Shown: in pieces, positions 9,885 to 21,595 of the stretch
Layout: every line of letters starts with the position of its first letter
How positions within the stretch are numbered: the first letter of the stretch is position 1
NCBI GenBank assembly: GCA_037447655.1
Contig: JBBHKE010002135.1
Location: 498,001-562,000, forward strand
DNA: 64,000 bases
Direction: 5' to 3'
Origin: Zygnema cylindricum
Taxonomy: Eukaryota; Streptophyta; Zygnematophyceae; Zygnematales; Zygnemataceae
Translations under genes and position numbers: made by a program
Notes under the pieces: generated by a model
Databases searched by the model: none
The model's input: the letters and a program-made list of their open reading frames with translations, nothing else
Told to the model about the DNA's origin: nothing

Positions 9885-11330
9885 ACCAACGCGACGAGCC
9901 TTCGGGAGCCGCAAGGATAAGCGACAGTCGGAAACAAGTACGAGTATAACTCAAATTTGAAATCGTCCGAAAACGCCTTCCTTGTACGTCGACCTTTACC
10001 AATTCTTCAAGCCCTCAAATAACGCGTGGTTGAACAACATCTGTTTAGGTTTAACGTAAATCAATGCAACACCTACCCGATAAGTCTTTGTAAGAAGCAA
10101 TCGGATAAGCAGTAGTCGTCGAACAATTCCCCAATGATGAGCTAAAATTTTAGACAAAGTTAAATTTTATTGCGTATGCCTTTCCGATGGGGATGTTTTC
10201 GCCAATACGTTTTAGAAAGTAGGGATTTGAAACCTATGGAACTAGCCATCGGGAGCCACGATAAGATAACCGATGTTGGAGAAACAATTTCTTCGAGCTA
10301 CGACCTGAATAATCCACTTTAGTCGATTTCTTTTGCCACTACTATGGACGCAAACAAAAATAAGTCATGGAATTTGGCCAAATGGTATTTTTCCAATTTT
10401 CTACCGTAGAGGTGCTTCAACCGAAATGGATTGACTTGGACAATATTTCAAAAAAAAGGACGAAACGACAAACACGATAGCCTTCGTGGAGGGTCCACTT
10501 AATAGGATTTTTTCCGAAATAGTCCATTTTAGTGAAATTTAACAACTTTACAGTTGTAATATATCGGTGCACGATGGTATATATTCGCAGCAAACAATGG
10601 ACATGTATAGGTTATCCATAAGCAACATCTAATCGTTATCTACTAAAAACATTATTTTAGTGCGCTTTGTAAAAGTACGGTTATTTTTAGCCTTAGATAT
10701 TCGAGTTGCATGTAGTGCGATAACATTTTCAAATTTTATAGTGTACCTAGGATTTCTTTTTATAATAGCATTGACATCACATGGTCACTTGATAATGGTT
10801 AACATAGCGCGGTATTGAGCCATTATGTGTGAGAGAACACTAGTTTACCTCTCCCTGTCAAGACCAAGTGTAAGCATTTTGGACATTAACCTCGCCATTT
10901 CAGTGTTTTTTATAAACGAAAATGATCACAAGTGTAAGCATTTTGGACATTAATCTTGCCATTTCATTTGATTATGTGAACACAGATCCAAATTATTGGT
11001 AGAGGTATGAAATAACGTTAATGTTTTATTGGAGTGAGGCCTATGAACCCAAAAGGGAGTTGATGACATCTTTTGATTTTTTACTTTAAAAAATTATTTA
11101 CTCTAATAGCGATTCACATTGTACTATGATTGTGAACGTAATGAACCTCAAACTGTCATCAAACGCACGATTGTATTTAAGAGTTTAAAGGATTTGCTTC
11201 CTCTTATTTATGTGAGTTAGTCGGTTAGTTAGTCAATATAAGTCAATTTATGCCACGGCGCCACAAGTTCCGGTTTTGCGATTCTAGTCAATTCTATTCC
11301 AATATAAAATTCTTTACGGACAAATCTTGG
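9885..11330 (-). repeat. ~1.4-kb dispersed repeat R, copy 1
   Basis: Matches 54655-56085 over its whole length, from ACGAGCCTTCGGGAGCCGCA to TTTACGGACAAA, with frequent substitutions and a few indels. On the minus strand both copies keep a frame with RRLLLIRLLLTKTYR, GVALIYVKPK and MLFNHALFEGLK. In this copy it is broken by a stop after LKNW. An overlapping frame shows TTTAYPIASY and DLSGRCCIDL. I recognise no family. The repeat could derive from a transposon coding region. Confidence 0.6.
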
Positions 11331-11384
11331 AAAATTGTACGAAGGGTTTCAAAATTCATCACTGTGTAACTTTCACCACGATAT

Positions 11385-11640
11385 TTGTATAGATACATAT
11401 AAGGTGAGACAATTTTGGCATACGGTGTAATCTAGTGTAATAAAGTGATAATCTTCAAAGATTTTCCAGATTGCCACTTAAAGTGTACGATCTGAATGTA
11501 TCACCGTATTTTCTCATTTTACTATTTGTACGTTGATGCTTTAAAGTATTGCGTATCGAAAGCCCCTAGCCTGTATTCAATATGTATCTCATTTTATGTA
11601 ACCAATAATTGCTTTCATAGTCTCGATATATGCTCAATAT
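11385..11640 (+). repeat. Paralogous copy of the M1 flanks without M1 (related empty site)
   Basis: The sequence GATATTTGTATAGATACAT, then a GTGTAATCTAGTGTAATAAA join, then GATAATCTTCAAAGATTTTCC and TTTGTACGTTGATGCTTTAAA repeats what is found at 8883-8940 joined to 9473-9660. M1 is absent at the join. Confidence 0.65.
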
Positions 11641-12464
11641 GGCAATTTTTTTGCGATATATCGTATCGATGTGTTTATAAAGTTGAACCACGATATAGCG
11701 AAGCTTATAGGGGCGATAAAGGGGGGGGGGGGATCTTCCGTAAGATTTACCATACAACATTTCTATACCAAATTTGTACAGACACCCAATTCTAACCAAA
11801 AATATCGTGATAGTTTTTGTTGGTTAGGAAGCGATATATCGAGCCCTTTGACTATTCCATATTTGATACATCGAATATTATACTTATCGCGATAAGTTTC
11901 CACCCAATACACAATACTAGCTTTCAGACTCGAAAGCCCCTCCTAAAATAAAAATTTCTTTCAAACTACAAAGCCACAAAGGTTGCATTAAGGGAGGATT
12001 TCCCACGTTGTAAAGTAAATGGTTTTATGGTCATTTCCCCTCAAGGTAAAATGTGTCATTGATATAATATTTTGACGTAAAAACAAACTGTAAAACAAGA
12101 AATAAAATTCACTCATTTGTATTATTGTTGTGTATTAGTAGCCATTACAAACATGTACTTTTTTTTGTCTAACTGATAATAGATATATTGGTTCGAGTTG
12201 TTGGTTAAAGAATAATAGAAAAAAAGACAAAAAAAAAAAAAAAAATAATAATAATAAAAATCATAAAATTTAATAATAAATATATATATATATATATATA
12301 TATAAATTCTTATATTAGTTATTTATGAATTTCTTATATATCACGATGATTTAGGGATATATATCGGCCGATAACTATCGAAGGGTAACTCCCTACCATG
12401 GTACAAAATAGACCATGAAAAACTTCCAAGATTCATATTAAGCTATACTTTGTGGTGAATTTTT
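11640..12464. other. AT-rich gap with simple repeats
   Basis: Holds a 12-G run at 11721-11732, GATATATCG-type words near 11650-11840, a poly-A/AAT stretch at 12225-12262 and (TA)n at about 12283-12303. No gene seen. Confidence 0.6.
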
Positions 12465-13727
12465 GGGCCATTTTTTAGTTTCTAATTGACTGTATCTCTC
12501 TCGTCCCTCCTCCGTTTGAAGCCGTCCATCGCTCTTTCGCTAATTTACTAAGTATACGCTACCTGGGTTCAAATTAGACTAACGTTTAAGACTGAAAAAA
12601 AAGTATAGTCAACTTTTTACAACCGAGGTAATGGTCAATTTACGGACCATTTCTGGGTAAGGAGTCTGAAATTTGTATCTCTCTTGTCCCTTGTCCGTTC
12701 ACAAATTTCTATAGGTTATCGGATAGGTACGAAGGTGTGAAACATGAATAAAATTTAATAATGTTCGGGTACCGCACAAATTCCGACATAAAATGAGGTT
12801 TTACATTCGGTATTTTAGACCATTTTCGGCCCTTTTTTGAGGCGCAAGTCAAATTAGTTTATCTCCACCGCTCCTTGTCCGTTTTCTGCTTTCCAAATAT
12901 CGTAGGATGGGACATAATGTGTAGAATATGAAACAAATAAAATAATGCGTAGGTACCGTATAATATACTGCAAAAAATCAAAATCCAAAATCGGTATCAA
13001 AATTTTGGACCATTTTTGGGGGAGAAGCTAGAAAATTAGATCTCTCCCGTCCCTTCACCGTTTTATGCACTTCATAGGTCGTCCGATACGTAATAAGGTG
13101 TAGAGCATCTAAAACTTATACTACGGCGTGAGTACCTTCCCCTTTTCCTTGTACACAAGCCAATTTTTGGGAGTGGAACCCTCCTCCCTCAAAAGCGTCA
13201 GTAGTTTAAGTTACTTGGGTTCAAATTAAGGTAGCATAAAGCACTCGTACTAAAGTATTATTAACGGACACCAAGCAACCGTTACCGTACCCTCGGCATG
13301 AGGTTCGATATAAAGGGAATAATTTTACGCTATTTGGGTTCAAAGTTGAGTAGACTAAAGCACTAGAACCGAAAGTATAGTCAATGTTTTATAATCGCTA
13401 TTTTGATCCATTTTTGGACCATTTTTGAGGGGCAAGTCAGAAAATTATATATCCACCGTCCCTTGTCCGTTTCCTTCCAATCATAGGTCGTTTGATAGGT
13501 TATAATGTGTACATTCTGAAAAAAATATAATACTGGATGGTTCCTGTACAAAAAGCGATGGAAGTTTCCGTTTTATAACCGGCGTTTTGGTCCATTTCCG
13601 GACCATTTTGAGAGAAAAGGCATAAAATTGTATCTCTCTTGTCCCTTCTCCGTTTGCTGCCGTCTACACGTCGTTGTATAGGTAACAAGGTGTAAATTAC
13701 GAATAAAATATAATACCAGCCGGTCAC
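12465..13727 (+). repeat. Degenerate tandem array, ~190-bp unit (left part)
   Basis: At least six units carry the order GGACCATTTT, GAAAAT, ATCTCTC.CGTCCCTT.TCCGTTT, TAGGTCGT, GATAGGT, AA.GTGTA, AAATATAATA. They begin near 12465, 12645, 12820, 13010, 13410 and 13600. Shorter pieces with ACTTGGGTTCAAAT lie between them. The array is cut by element C at 13727 and continues at 31338. No coding potential is apparent. Confidence 0.6.
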
Positions 13728-14763
13728 TGAAACTCTGAGACCTCTATTGTCTATTAGCCCTCAGAGTAGGCAGCTCACTCGAAGCCCCTAGGATAACCCT
13801 GACCCCTTTGTGTGTCCACAAGAAAAAATGCCACCCTGACAGATAAAAAAACTGACCAACTTCACCCATTTGAATACAAGACTCCCCTGAGTCTATAGCA
13901 AAAAGAATCTCTGAATTTGCTCCCTTGAGTAGTAAGTTATGAAGGGTCAAAGTTGACCATTTGTACAAAAGCTCTTTGGGAGAGAGGGTCCAATCTATCA
14001 AAATTTTATAAGTCTTATCTCTCTCTAAAACTATATCTACTGAAATACGACACCAATCATAATAGTGTATTGTATGTAAAGGTACAAGTGTCGGTGTATT
14101 TCTGTACGGCCATTGTACGACATGGCCAACAAGTCGACACATGTCATTTATGGATTCGTTCCTGTAATCCCAAGAGATGCGTAATCCAATGTGATTGTGC
14201 CACGTGGCAATTAATGTGACGTCGACCGCAAACCGCTAAAAACCTATTCCGCGATCTCGGCATGCTTCTTGGACATCCGATGAAGCCGGAGTATAATCGT
14301 GGCCGTCATAAATACTTGCGCAATATTTGTTTTGCTTTCGAAACAAAATGCGCGGTTTTTGTTTCGGATGTTCTGTACACCGTACATTACAAATTGTATC
14401 TATATCTAAATATCTCGTTAAATGAAATAGCCTACGTGTTAACATTTAAACAACTATCAAACCTTATATCTCTAACCTTGATTTTAGGCTAATTGGCTAA
14501 GGCTACCGGCTACCTTGATAGACCGTAGTACCAGGTTCTAATCAGGGGTCCGTCAATTTATATTTTGGTAAATCTACCAAAATCTAACACCCGTAACTCT
14601 ATCTCTAATCTGCATAGGCAGCCATGTCTCTTGCTCCCTCTTAAACTTTTGGTGACTCCGACAAGTATGGGAGCTGGAGAGAAAAGTTTTACGCAGACTA
14701 CCACAAACTTCTTTTCTGTATTTAGATCTAGAAAAACACTAAAAATAACCATTAATTTCTACA
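13728..14763 (-). repeat. 3' LTR of element C
   Basis: 1036 bp. In element orientation it begins TGTAGAAATTAATGG and ends AGTTTCA. It aligns along its length with 30301-31337. The region 13744-14142 is an open frame that is also open in the 5' LTR copy. A tRNA-like stretch lies at about 14490-14550 on the plus strand. Confidence 0.88.
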
Positions 14764-14776
14764 CTTCCCTTATTTT

Positions 14777-15714
14777 CTAGTCACTCTTTAATTTCGGACC
14801 ACACTTCTCCCTCCAGAAATTTAGCTTATGGGAAGGCACAAGTTTGGTCATCATATCTCCTACCATCTCGCTATCTGGTCTGTACTCTAAACTGCTTATT
14901 TTGTTTTCCACCTTCTCTTTAACAAAGCTGGGTCTAATGTCCATGTGTTTCGCTTTAAAATGATGTTTAAAATTGGCAGCAATAGCGATTGCTGCCTTAT
15001 TATCACAAAAAAAATTATGCACACCACTCTTAAGGTGACCAAGCTCACCAAGCAAAGACTAAACCCACATTAATTCTTTTACAGCAGAGCAATAAGCCAT
15101 ATACTAAGCCTCTATGGTAGACAGAGCAATAACCTTTTGTTGTTTGCTACTCTAGCAACAAGCTCCATCACCCACAGACAATACATATCCATAAGTACAT
15201 CTCCTCATCACAGCATCACCATAACTGGCATCACTCCAAGTAGTGATGTCAATATTTCCTCAACCCAAATTTAACCATAGATCACTAGTTCCTATCTGAT
15301 ACCTAAGGACTCTCTTTGCTTCATGCGAATCTCTCATAGTGGGAGCATTTAGACTTTTATTCAACACTCCTATAGCTGCAGTCAAATTCAGACAGTACAA
15401 TTCATAAAAAAGATTAGTCTTCCCACTACTTGCTTGTAAAGAATAGTCTGCATGAGCTTCTTTTCTTCCACACCTAATTCCTTGTCTTAGATTATAACTC
15501 CTTTCACACTCCCCTCACTTCCTTTCTTCAAATCCATTAGAATTGTACAAATATTAGCCAGCCTTATAATCTTTCTTTCTTTCTCTCTTTCTACTTGAAT
15601 TCCCAAAATATATCTTGCCTCTCCCATATCCTTAAGCTCAAATCTCCCCTTAAGATCCGTTTTCGGTTTATTAATTTTCTGCATTAACTTACTTAGAGCA
15701 ATCAAATCATCAAC
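14777..15714 (-). pseudogene. Element C: end of RT and RNase H (3' of insertion A)
   Basis: Starts in the RT right after the tyrosine of the YVDD motif (VDDLIALSKLMQKINK), then GEARYILGIQVEREKE. RNase H follows with FCDNKAAIAIAANFKHHFK, KHMDIRPSFVKEKVENK and a tail close to MVGDMMTKLVPSHKLNF. There are stops and a frameshift between 15060 and 15480. It is the C-terminal remainder of a Pol polyprotein and cannot be functional. Confidence 0.85.
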
Positions 15715-15719
15715 ATAAA

Positions 15720-16548
15720 TGTTGTTTTTGGAAAGCTTTCAGTCTCAGTAGAAAGAACAGGGCAAAAGCCCACCAGCGCAGCTGCAGAGCAGCGTAGCAG
15801 GCAGAGCAATGCTACAAAGCAGTTGCTATGCAGGCATAAAAACACAGCCGTGCAGCAGCAAAGCAGCGCAGCAGTAGAGCAATGTAACAGCGCAACTGCT
15901 ATGCAGACAGAGTTTCGCAGCAGCTAAGCTGCGACACATACAGGACAATGCAACTGCGGCTACTTTAGATATAATCCGCACAGACAACGCAGCTACAATT
16001 ATCTTAGATATGATTAGATACGGACAACTCAGTTGCGATTGATACGAATCAAGTCAACTGACCTCAACTTAGTGGTTAGCTCAGTGGTAGCTCTATGGTA
16101 GCTTAGTGGTTGCTCAATGGTAGTTTAGTGGTAGCTCACTGGTAGCTCACTGGTAGCTCAATGGTGGCTTAGTATTTGCTTGGCAGCTTGATGTACCTCT
16201 CACTTACAGTTGTATTGCAGGTACAACACAAGTATAAGACTTAAGACTCAGAACACATCATGTATCCAGACTTCGAAGCAGTAAAACTGCAAACCGTTTT
16301 TGGATAGCTTCTAAGTAATATATCTTAAGTGTTGTCGGGTGAATTGTACTAAAATTTTGGGAGTTGTCAGTGTTTATGCTGCTCTATACTTTGATAGAGC
16401 TTTGTGAAGTTTGGATGCGTGTATAAGATTTGGTGAGCACTTGTAAACAATTGTTTGGTAGAATTCTTGATAACTTATGAGAGTGTATCACGTCGATTTC
16501 TACTACTACTCGTGCTCCCCCACCAGCACTGGTGGTTGTAGAACAACA
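15720..16548 (+). repeat. 5' LTR of element A
   Basis: 829 bp. It contains a GCAGC/AGCAATGC-rich minisatellite at about 15770-15920 and a 10-11-bp TAGCTCAGTGG-type tandem repeat at about 16075-16180. The last ~60 nt are in frame with gag (STSTTT.APPPA.VVVEQQ), but the expected start ATG reads ACG here (around 16491), unlike the 3' LTR. Confidence 0.9.
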
Positions 16549-17515
16549 GGTTATGGGCCTGTCATCAAGAATTCCTATCTTTTATGGGGAAAAGTATGTT
16601 TACAGAGCGGATATGGTGGAGACACATTTTGAGACAGTCAATCTTTTGGATATATTGGATGGTTCGCTGGATGAATCTGATCCGTCATGGTCTAAGAAAA
16701 ATATGCAGGCTCGTTCTATTCTGAAGTTTTGTATATCTGAGGATTTAGCTATGTCTCAGATAAAAATGAAAAAAGCAATTGATATCTGGAAGTCTCTTAA
16801 AAATGATTTTGAAAAGGCTAATGTCTTGGAAGAGCTTCTTTTGGAAGGAAAAATTTGGGACTATAAGTACACTGGCGGTATAATGGCTGAATATTTTAAC
16901 AAATTCCGCATCCTTCTAGATGCACATGCTTGTGCAGGTGGGGTGTTTCCTCTGTTTATACAAGCAGCTTTGCTCATGAGGGGTCTCCCTCGTAGTATGA
17001 AAGGAGCATGTGACATGCTTAAACAAAAAGATAAAGCTAGCTGGACTTTACAGTTAGCCATCAATATCTAACGAGAGGAGGAAGCCACGTCTAATATTCT
17101 AAATGTTGAGCAGGTAGAGGCTTTTAATTCAAACCTTGGGAGGAAAGGTCAGTTTAATCAGCAACCTAATCAGTTTAACCAGTTCAAACAGTTTAATCAG
17201 GGTGGAAATAGACAATCCACCAATACATATTTTTATTGTAGTGAGAGAGGTCATAGATACAAATTCTGTCCTAAACTTAAACAAGCTAACAATATGGGTT
17301 TATACAAGCCGGGATGGCAACAAAGTCAGTTTTACAAAACCTTCACGGGGCCTACACCTCGTGGTACTGCACTCTTTTCAGCTTCTTCATCACTCCAGGA
17401 CAAGACTTTGACATTTTATGAGGAGGATGACACGGATCTATTTGCTATGGCGGCAGCAATGGAGGGTCGGAAGGACCTTAGATGGATAATGGATAGAAGA
17501 GCGTTAGCCCACATG
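16490..17515 (+). pseudogene. Element A gag and start of protease
   Basis: Capsid-like Gag of the copia UBN2 type: MGLSSRIPIFYGEKYVY, SWSKKNMQARSILKFCIS, KANVLEELLLEGKIWDYKY, AALLMRGLP. A stop at 17069 interrupts it; the same frame then gives an Asn/Gln/Phe-rich linker (QFNQQPNQFNQF) and a zinc knuckle at about 17228-17272, YFYCSERGHRYKFC, in which the first Cys of CX2CX4HX4C is Tyr. The protease motif expected as DTGA reads DRRA and is followed by a TAG at 17519-17521. The frame begins inside the 5' LTR. Confidence 0.85.
16549..16561 (+). other. Element A primer-binding site, half-tRNA-iMet type
   Basis: GGTTATGGGCCTG begins at the first base after the LTR. GGTTATGGGCC is complementary to GGCCCATAACC of the initiator tRNA-Met anticodon arm. 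This is the kind of primer known for Drosophila copia, not the usual tRNA 3' end. Confidence 0.7.
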
Positions 17516-18700
17516 TGCTAGAACAAGGCTATCTTCAAAAATCTGAAAGCAACGTTGGAGAAAATATTTATTATGCTTGTGGAACGAGTGTCCAGACTCG
17601 TGCTGTGGGTGATGTGTCCTTACTAATTGATGTAGAAGGAAAAGAAATTGAAAGGACTCTTCAAAATGCCTTATTTTTGCCTGACTTTAAGAAAAATCTG
17701 TTTTCTACGTTGTTGGTAGATAGTAAAGGCTTTGAGGTTAATTTAAAAAATGGTCGGCAGGTTGTTAGCAAAATAAGCAAGGTTGCAGTTACAGGTACTA
17801 CAGATAGTAGCAAGATGTACCGTATAAATATGGTTTATACCAAGGAGAATGATGTTTTGTACTCCGGTGTTTTGCACTCAGATGAGTTGTGGCATAAAAG
17901 ATTAGGCCTTGTTAGTTATGATAGTTTGAGAAAAATGGTTCTTGCTGGCAAAATAGAGGGTGTATCAATCACAGATCAGCCGGTCAAAACATGTGATGGT
18001 TGCGCTTTAGGCAAAATCCACAGACTGCCATTTCCTAAGGAGTTTGAGCATCGGTCAACAAAACTTTTACAACAAATTCATTCGATGTTTTTGGTCCTGC
18101 GAAGGTTCCATCTGCCGCGGGGATGAAATATATGGTCACATTTACAAATGATTTCTCCAGGTTTATAAAAGTCTACTTCATGAAAGAAAGAGCGAAGTGT
18201 TTTGTCACTTCAAACACTATAAAGCATGGGTTGAAAAGCTTCATAATTTACCTATTTTGCAGCTCACATTGGACAATGGTGGTGAATATACATCAAAGGA
18301 ATTTGAAACCTTTTTACTCGAGGAGGGAATAAGTCATCTACTTACTAATCCATATTCACCAGAACAAAATGGGGTGTCAGAGATATTTAATAGAACCCTC
18401 ACGGAGAGCTCTAGGTTGATGCTTGCGGATAAAAATGTGGAACCAAAATTCTAGGCTGAGGCTCTCAATTGTGCAGTTTATATTAAAAAGAGGATAGGAT
18501 CAAGATCGGTAAAACCTACTCCTTACGAGATCTGGACAGGTAGCAAACTAGATGTTAGCCATTTCAAGGTCTTTGGTAGTCAATGCTTTATCTTGGATAC
18601 GTCAACAAATAGATGAAAAATTGAACCAAAGGGATTACTAGGTATTCTGTTAGGATATGATGATCACTCAAAAGGTTATAGAGTCTTTGTTTGAGAGGCA
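17515..18700 (+). pseudogene. Element A protease tail and integrase
   Basis: Pre-integrase domain at 17515-18060 (DELWHKRLGLVSYDSLRKM, then CDGCALGKIHRLPFP). The integrase core follows at about 18120-18460 with LDNGGEYTSKEF, the YSPEQNGVSE block and NRTLTESSRLMLADKNV. There is a frameshift near 18060-18125 and stops at about 18453 and after 18600. The domain would insert the cDNA into host DNA; here it is broken. Confidence 0.85.
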
Positions 18701-18959
18701 TAAAACAATTGTAGCACAGAATATTATTGTAAAAGATGAGCTTGACTCGATAAATTAATTTCAAATGACAGAGCAACAAAAGCAGCAAAAAGTAGAATAA
18801 TATGTCATTTTAGATTGCATGCAAGAAATTGTCCCGCAAATGCAAAATTCTCCAAAAGTGACTACGGAGTCCGCTTCTCTACAAGTTCCTCAACAAGTTC
18901 GGTTCCACCCGGAACAACAGCGGTTAATACACACAGATCGCAACCAGCGCAATCAACGC

Positions 18960-20614
18960 AATGCGCATCATCCAACGATCTCAGCCTCAAAATTTCCGGT
19001 GGGAAAAAGATCCAGCAGCCGCCTACAAGCAAGCTCTCACTTTGCCTACTCGGCAATCTCAGGGGAGCCCTTGACCATCCAAGAGGCCTTCTCATCACCG
19101 GAGTGGAATCACTAGATTGAGGCAGCAAACGACGAAATGAAATCCATCATGGAGGCTCAAACATGGGAGCTTGTGGACCTTCATCCAGACCGAAATGCAA
19201 TCGGCAACAAATGGGTATTCAAGGTGAAGTTAAATCCCGATAACTCATTGAACGCTATAAGGCCAAACTTGTGGCAAAGGGCTAGAATCAAAAGGAAGGA
19301 ATCGATATTGAAGAAATATTTTCTCCGGTTGTAAGATTTCGGACAGTTAGGATTTTGCTATCCATAGCTGCTATAAAAGATATGGAAATTCATGAGATGG
19401 ATGTAAAGATGGCCTTTTTGCATGGAGAACTAGAAAAAACGATTTACATGCAGCAGCCTAAAATCTATGCAGAACCAAGAAAAAAACACTTAGTATGCAA
19501 ATTGTTACTATCTTTGTACGGCCTAAAATAGGCCCCTAGGCAATGGAATATGAAGCTTAATGAATTCTTAACCAGTCTAGGATTTCAAAGGATAAGTTTT
19601 GATCACTCTCTCAACGTTCTAAAGGGTGAAAATGAGATAGTGTATATAGCGCTGTATGCAGATGATTTACTATTAATTAGCAAATCGATGACTGAAATTA
19701 ACAAAATCAAAACTGCTCTATACTCACGGTTCAAGATGAAAGACCTCGGTGAGGCAAAGTATATTTTGGGCATCCAGGTAGAGAGGGACAAAAATAAAAA
19801 AGTAATAAAATTGACTCAAAAAGAGGCTATTGGAAACATGTTAGATGAGTATGGAATGCGGGGGGCAAATGGATGTCTAACTCCAATGGAGTTTCGGCTG
19901 AAGTTAGAGGGAGAAGATATAGAATCGGGTGTTATTGTTAGCGAGTATTTAGAGTCAAGGGAGAATGATCCTCTGTCACTGATACCTTATAGACAGATAG
20001 TGGGAAGCTTAATAAATTTCATGAACTGTACGCGTCCTAACATTGCTGCAGTAGCTGCAGTAGTTGGGGTACTGAGCAGAAGTCTAAAGAATCCAAGAAA
20101 ATCTAATTTTGATGCAAGAAGGAGAGTCTTAAGATATTTGGCATGAACCAAAGACCTAAAACTCACAGTAGGCGGAGGCGAAGTAAAACTGCAAATGTGG
20201 AGTGATGCAAGCTATGGTGACATGCCAAGCCGGAAGTCCACCACGGGATTTGTTCTACAAATTGGGAACGGGACTTGCTGTTGTAGCAGCAAAATTCAAA
20301 AGGTTACAGCAGAGTGGACAACGGAGTCTGAATATATGGCAGCAAGCTCGCCCCTCAAAGAACTCTTATGGGTAAAATCCATGTTACAAGAACTAGGATA
20401 CATGCAGATTGGTCCACATGTGATTTTGTGTGATAACCAGGCTGCCATTGCCATTCCGTCTAACCCGAGTCATCACTTCAAAAGCAAGCACATGAATGTA
20501 AGATTACACTTTGTAAGAGAAAAAGTGTTCTCAAGAGTGATTAAATTATGTTATTTGCCAGATGCAAAAATGATTGTTGATATGCTCACTAAACCTCTTC
20601 CCGACCTAAACTGA
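18960..20614 (+). pseudogene. Element A reverse transcriptase and RNase H
   Basis: RT starts near TIQEAFSSPEW and IGNKWVFKVKLNPD and continues in several frames to DHSLNVLKGENEIVYIALYA, where the catalytic motif is YADD instead of the usual YVDD. GEAKYILGIQVERDKNKK and YRQIVGSLINFMNCTRPNI follow. RNase H is at 20195-20614: WSDASYGDMPSRKSTTGFV, TESEYMAASS, LCDNQAAIAI and KHMNVRLHFVREK. Stops and frame changes lie at about 19110, 19330, 19530 and 20145. Confidence 0.85.
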
Positions 20615-20809
20615 AGTATTGCAGAGACGAAGTGGGACTAAGGGAATAGTTGAGTTGCTACACTGCTATGCTGCGATACTCCGCTAAGTCCAACATTAAG
20701 ATGTAGTGGGACTGGGTGACTTGCTAATTGCTATACAACTATGCTGCAATGCTGCGCTAGTTTGTCATCGCACCTGCACCAGTATACTGAGTCTAAAGCT
20801 TTAGGGGAG

Positions 20810-21590
20810 TGTTGTTTTTGGAAAGCTTTCACTCTTAGCAGACAGAGCAACGTAGCAGCACAGCAGCGTAGCAGCAGAGCAATGCAGCAAAGCACCTGCT
20901 ATGTAGACATAGCAGCGCAGCAACAGAGCAGTGCAACACAGAGCAATGCAGCAGCGCATCTGCTATGCAGACAGAGCAACGCAACAGCTAAGTTGCGACA
21001 CATACAGGACTTTGCACCTATGGCTACTTTGGATATAATCCGCACAAGAAACGTAGCTACTGTTATCTTAGATATGATTCGGTACGGACAACACAACTGC
21101 GATTGATACGAATCAAGTCAACTGACCTCAACTTAGTGGGTAGCTCAGTGGTAGCTCAATGGTAGCTTAGTGGTACCTTAGTGGTAGCTCACTGGTAGCT
21201 CATTGGTAGCTTAGTATTTGCTTGGCAGCTTGACATACCTCCTCGGTACACTAGTATTGCCAGTACAACACTAGTATAAGACTTAGGACTCAGAACACAT
21301 GATGTATCTAGACTTCCAAGTAGTAAAATTGCAGACAGTTTTTGGGAAACTTCTGAGTATTATATCTTGAGTGTTCTCGGGTCAATTGTACTGAAACTTT
21401 GGGAGTTGTCAATGTTTATGCTGCTCTGTACTTTGATAAAGCTTTGTGAAGTTGGGATGCGTGTATAAGATTTGGTGAGCACTTGTAAACACTTGTTTGG
21501 TAGGATTCTTGATAGCTTGTGAGAGTGTATCATGTCCACTTCTACTACTATTGGTGCTCCTCCACCTGCACCGCTGGTTGTAGAACAACA
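20810..21590 (+). repeat. 3' LTR of element A
   Basis: 781 bp, 48 bp shorter than the 5' copy, mostly in the GCAGC and TAGCTCAGTGG tandem repeats. It keeps an ATG (around 21530) that opens a frame MSTSTTIGAPPPAP and reaches the LTR end at GTAGAACAACA. Confidence 0.9.
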
Positions 21591-21595
21591 ATAAA

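Larger units (their letters stand above)
15720..21590 (+). mobile_element. Ty1/copia element A (family I), inserted in element C
   Basis: 5871 bp with LTRs 15720-16548 and 20810-21590, beginning TGTTGTTTTTGG and ending GTAGAACAACA. It is flanked by the perfect 5-bp duplication ATAAA (15715-15719 and 21591-21595). Primer site GGTTATGGGCCTG directly follows the 5' LTR; purine tract TTTAGGGGAG precedes the 3' LTR. Gag, protease, integrase, RT and RNase H are in the copia order but interrupted by stops. It lies opposite in strand to host element C. Confidence 0.93.

Noticed and set aside
16075-16180. CRISPR-like regular array
   Set aside because: Units of 10-11 bp without spacers inside a eukaryotic LTR; it is a minisatellite.
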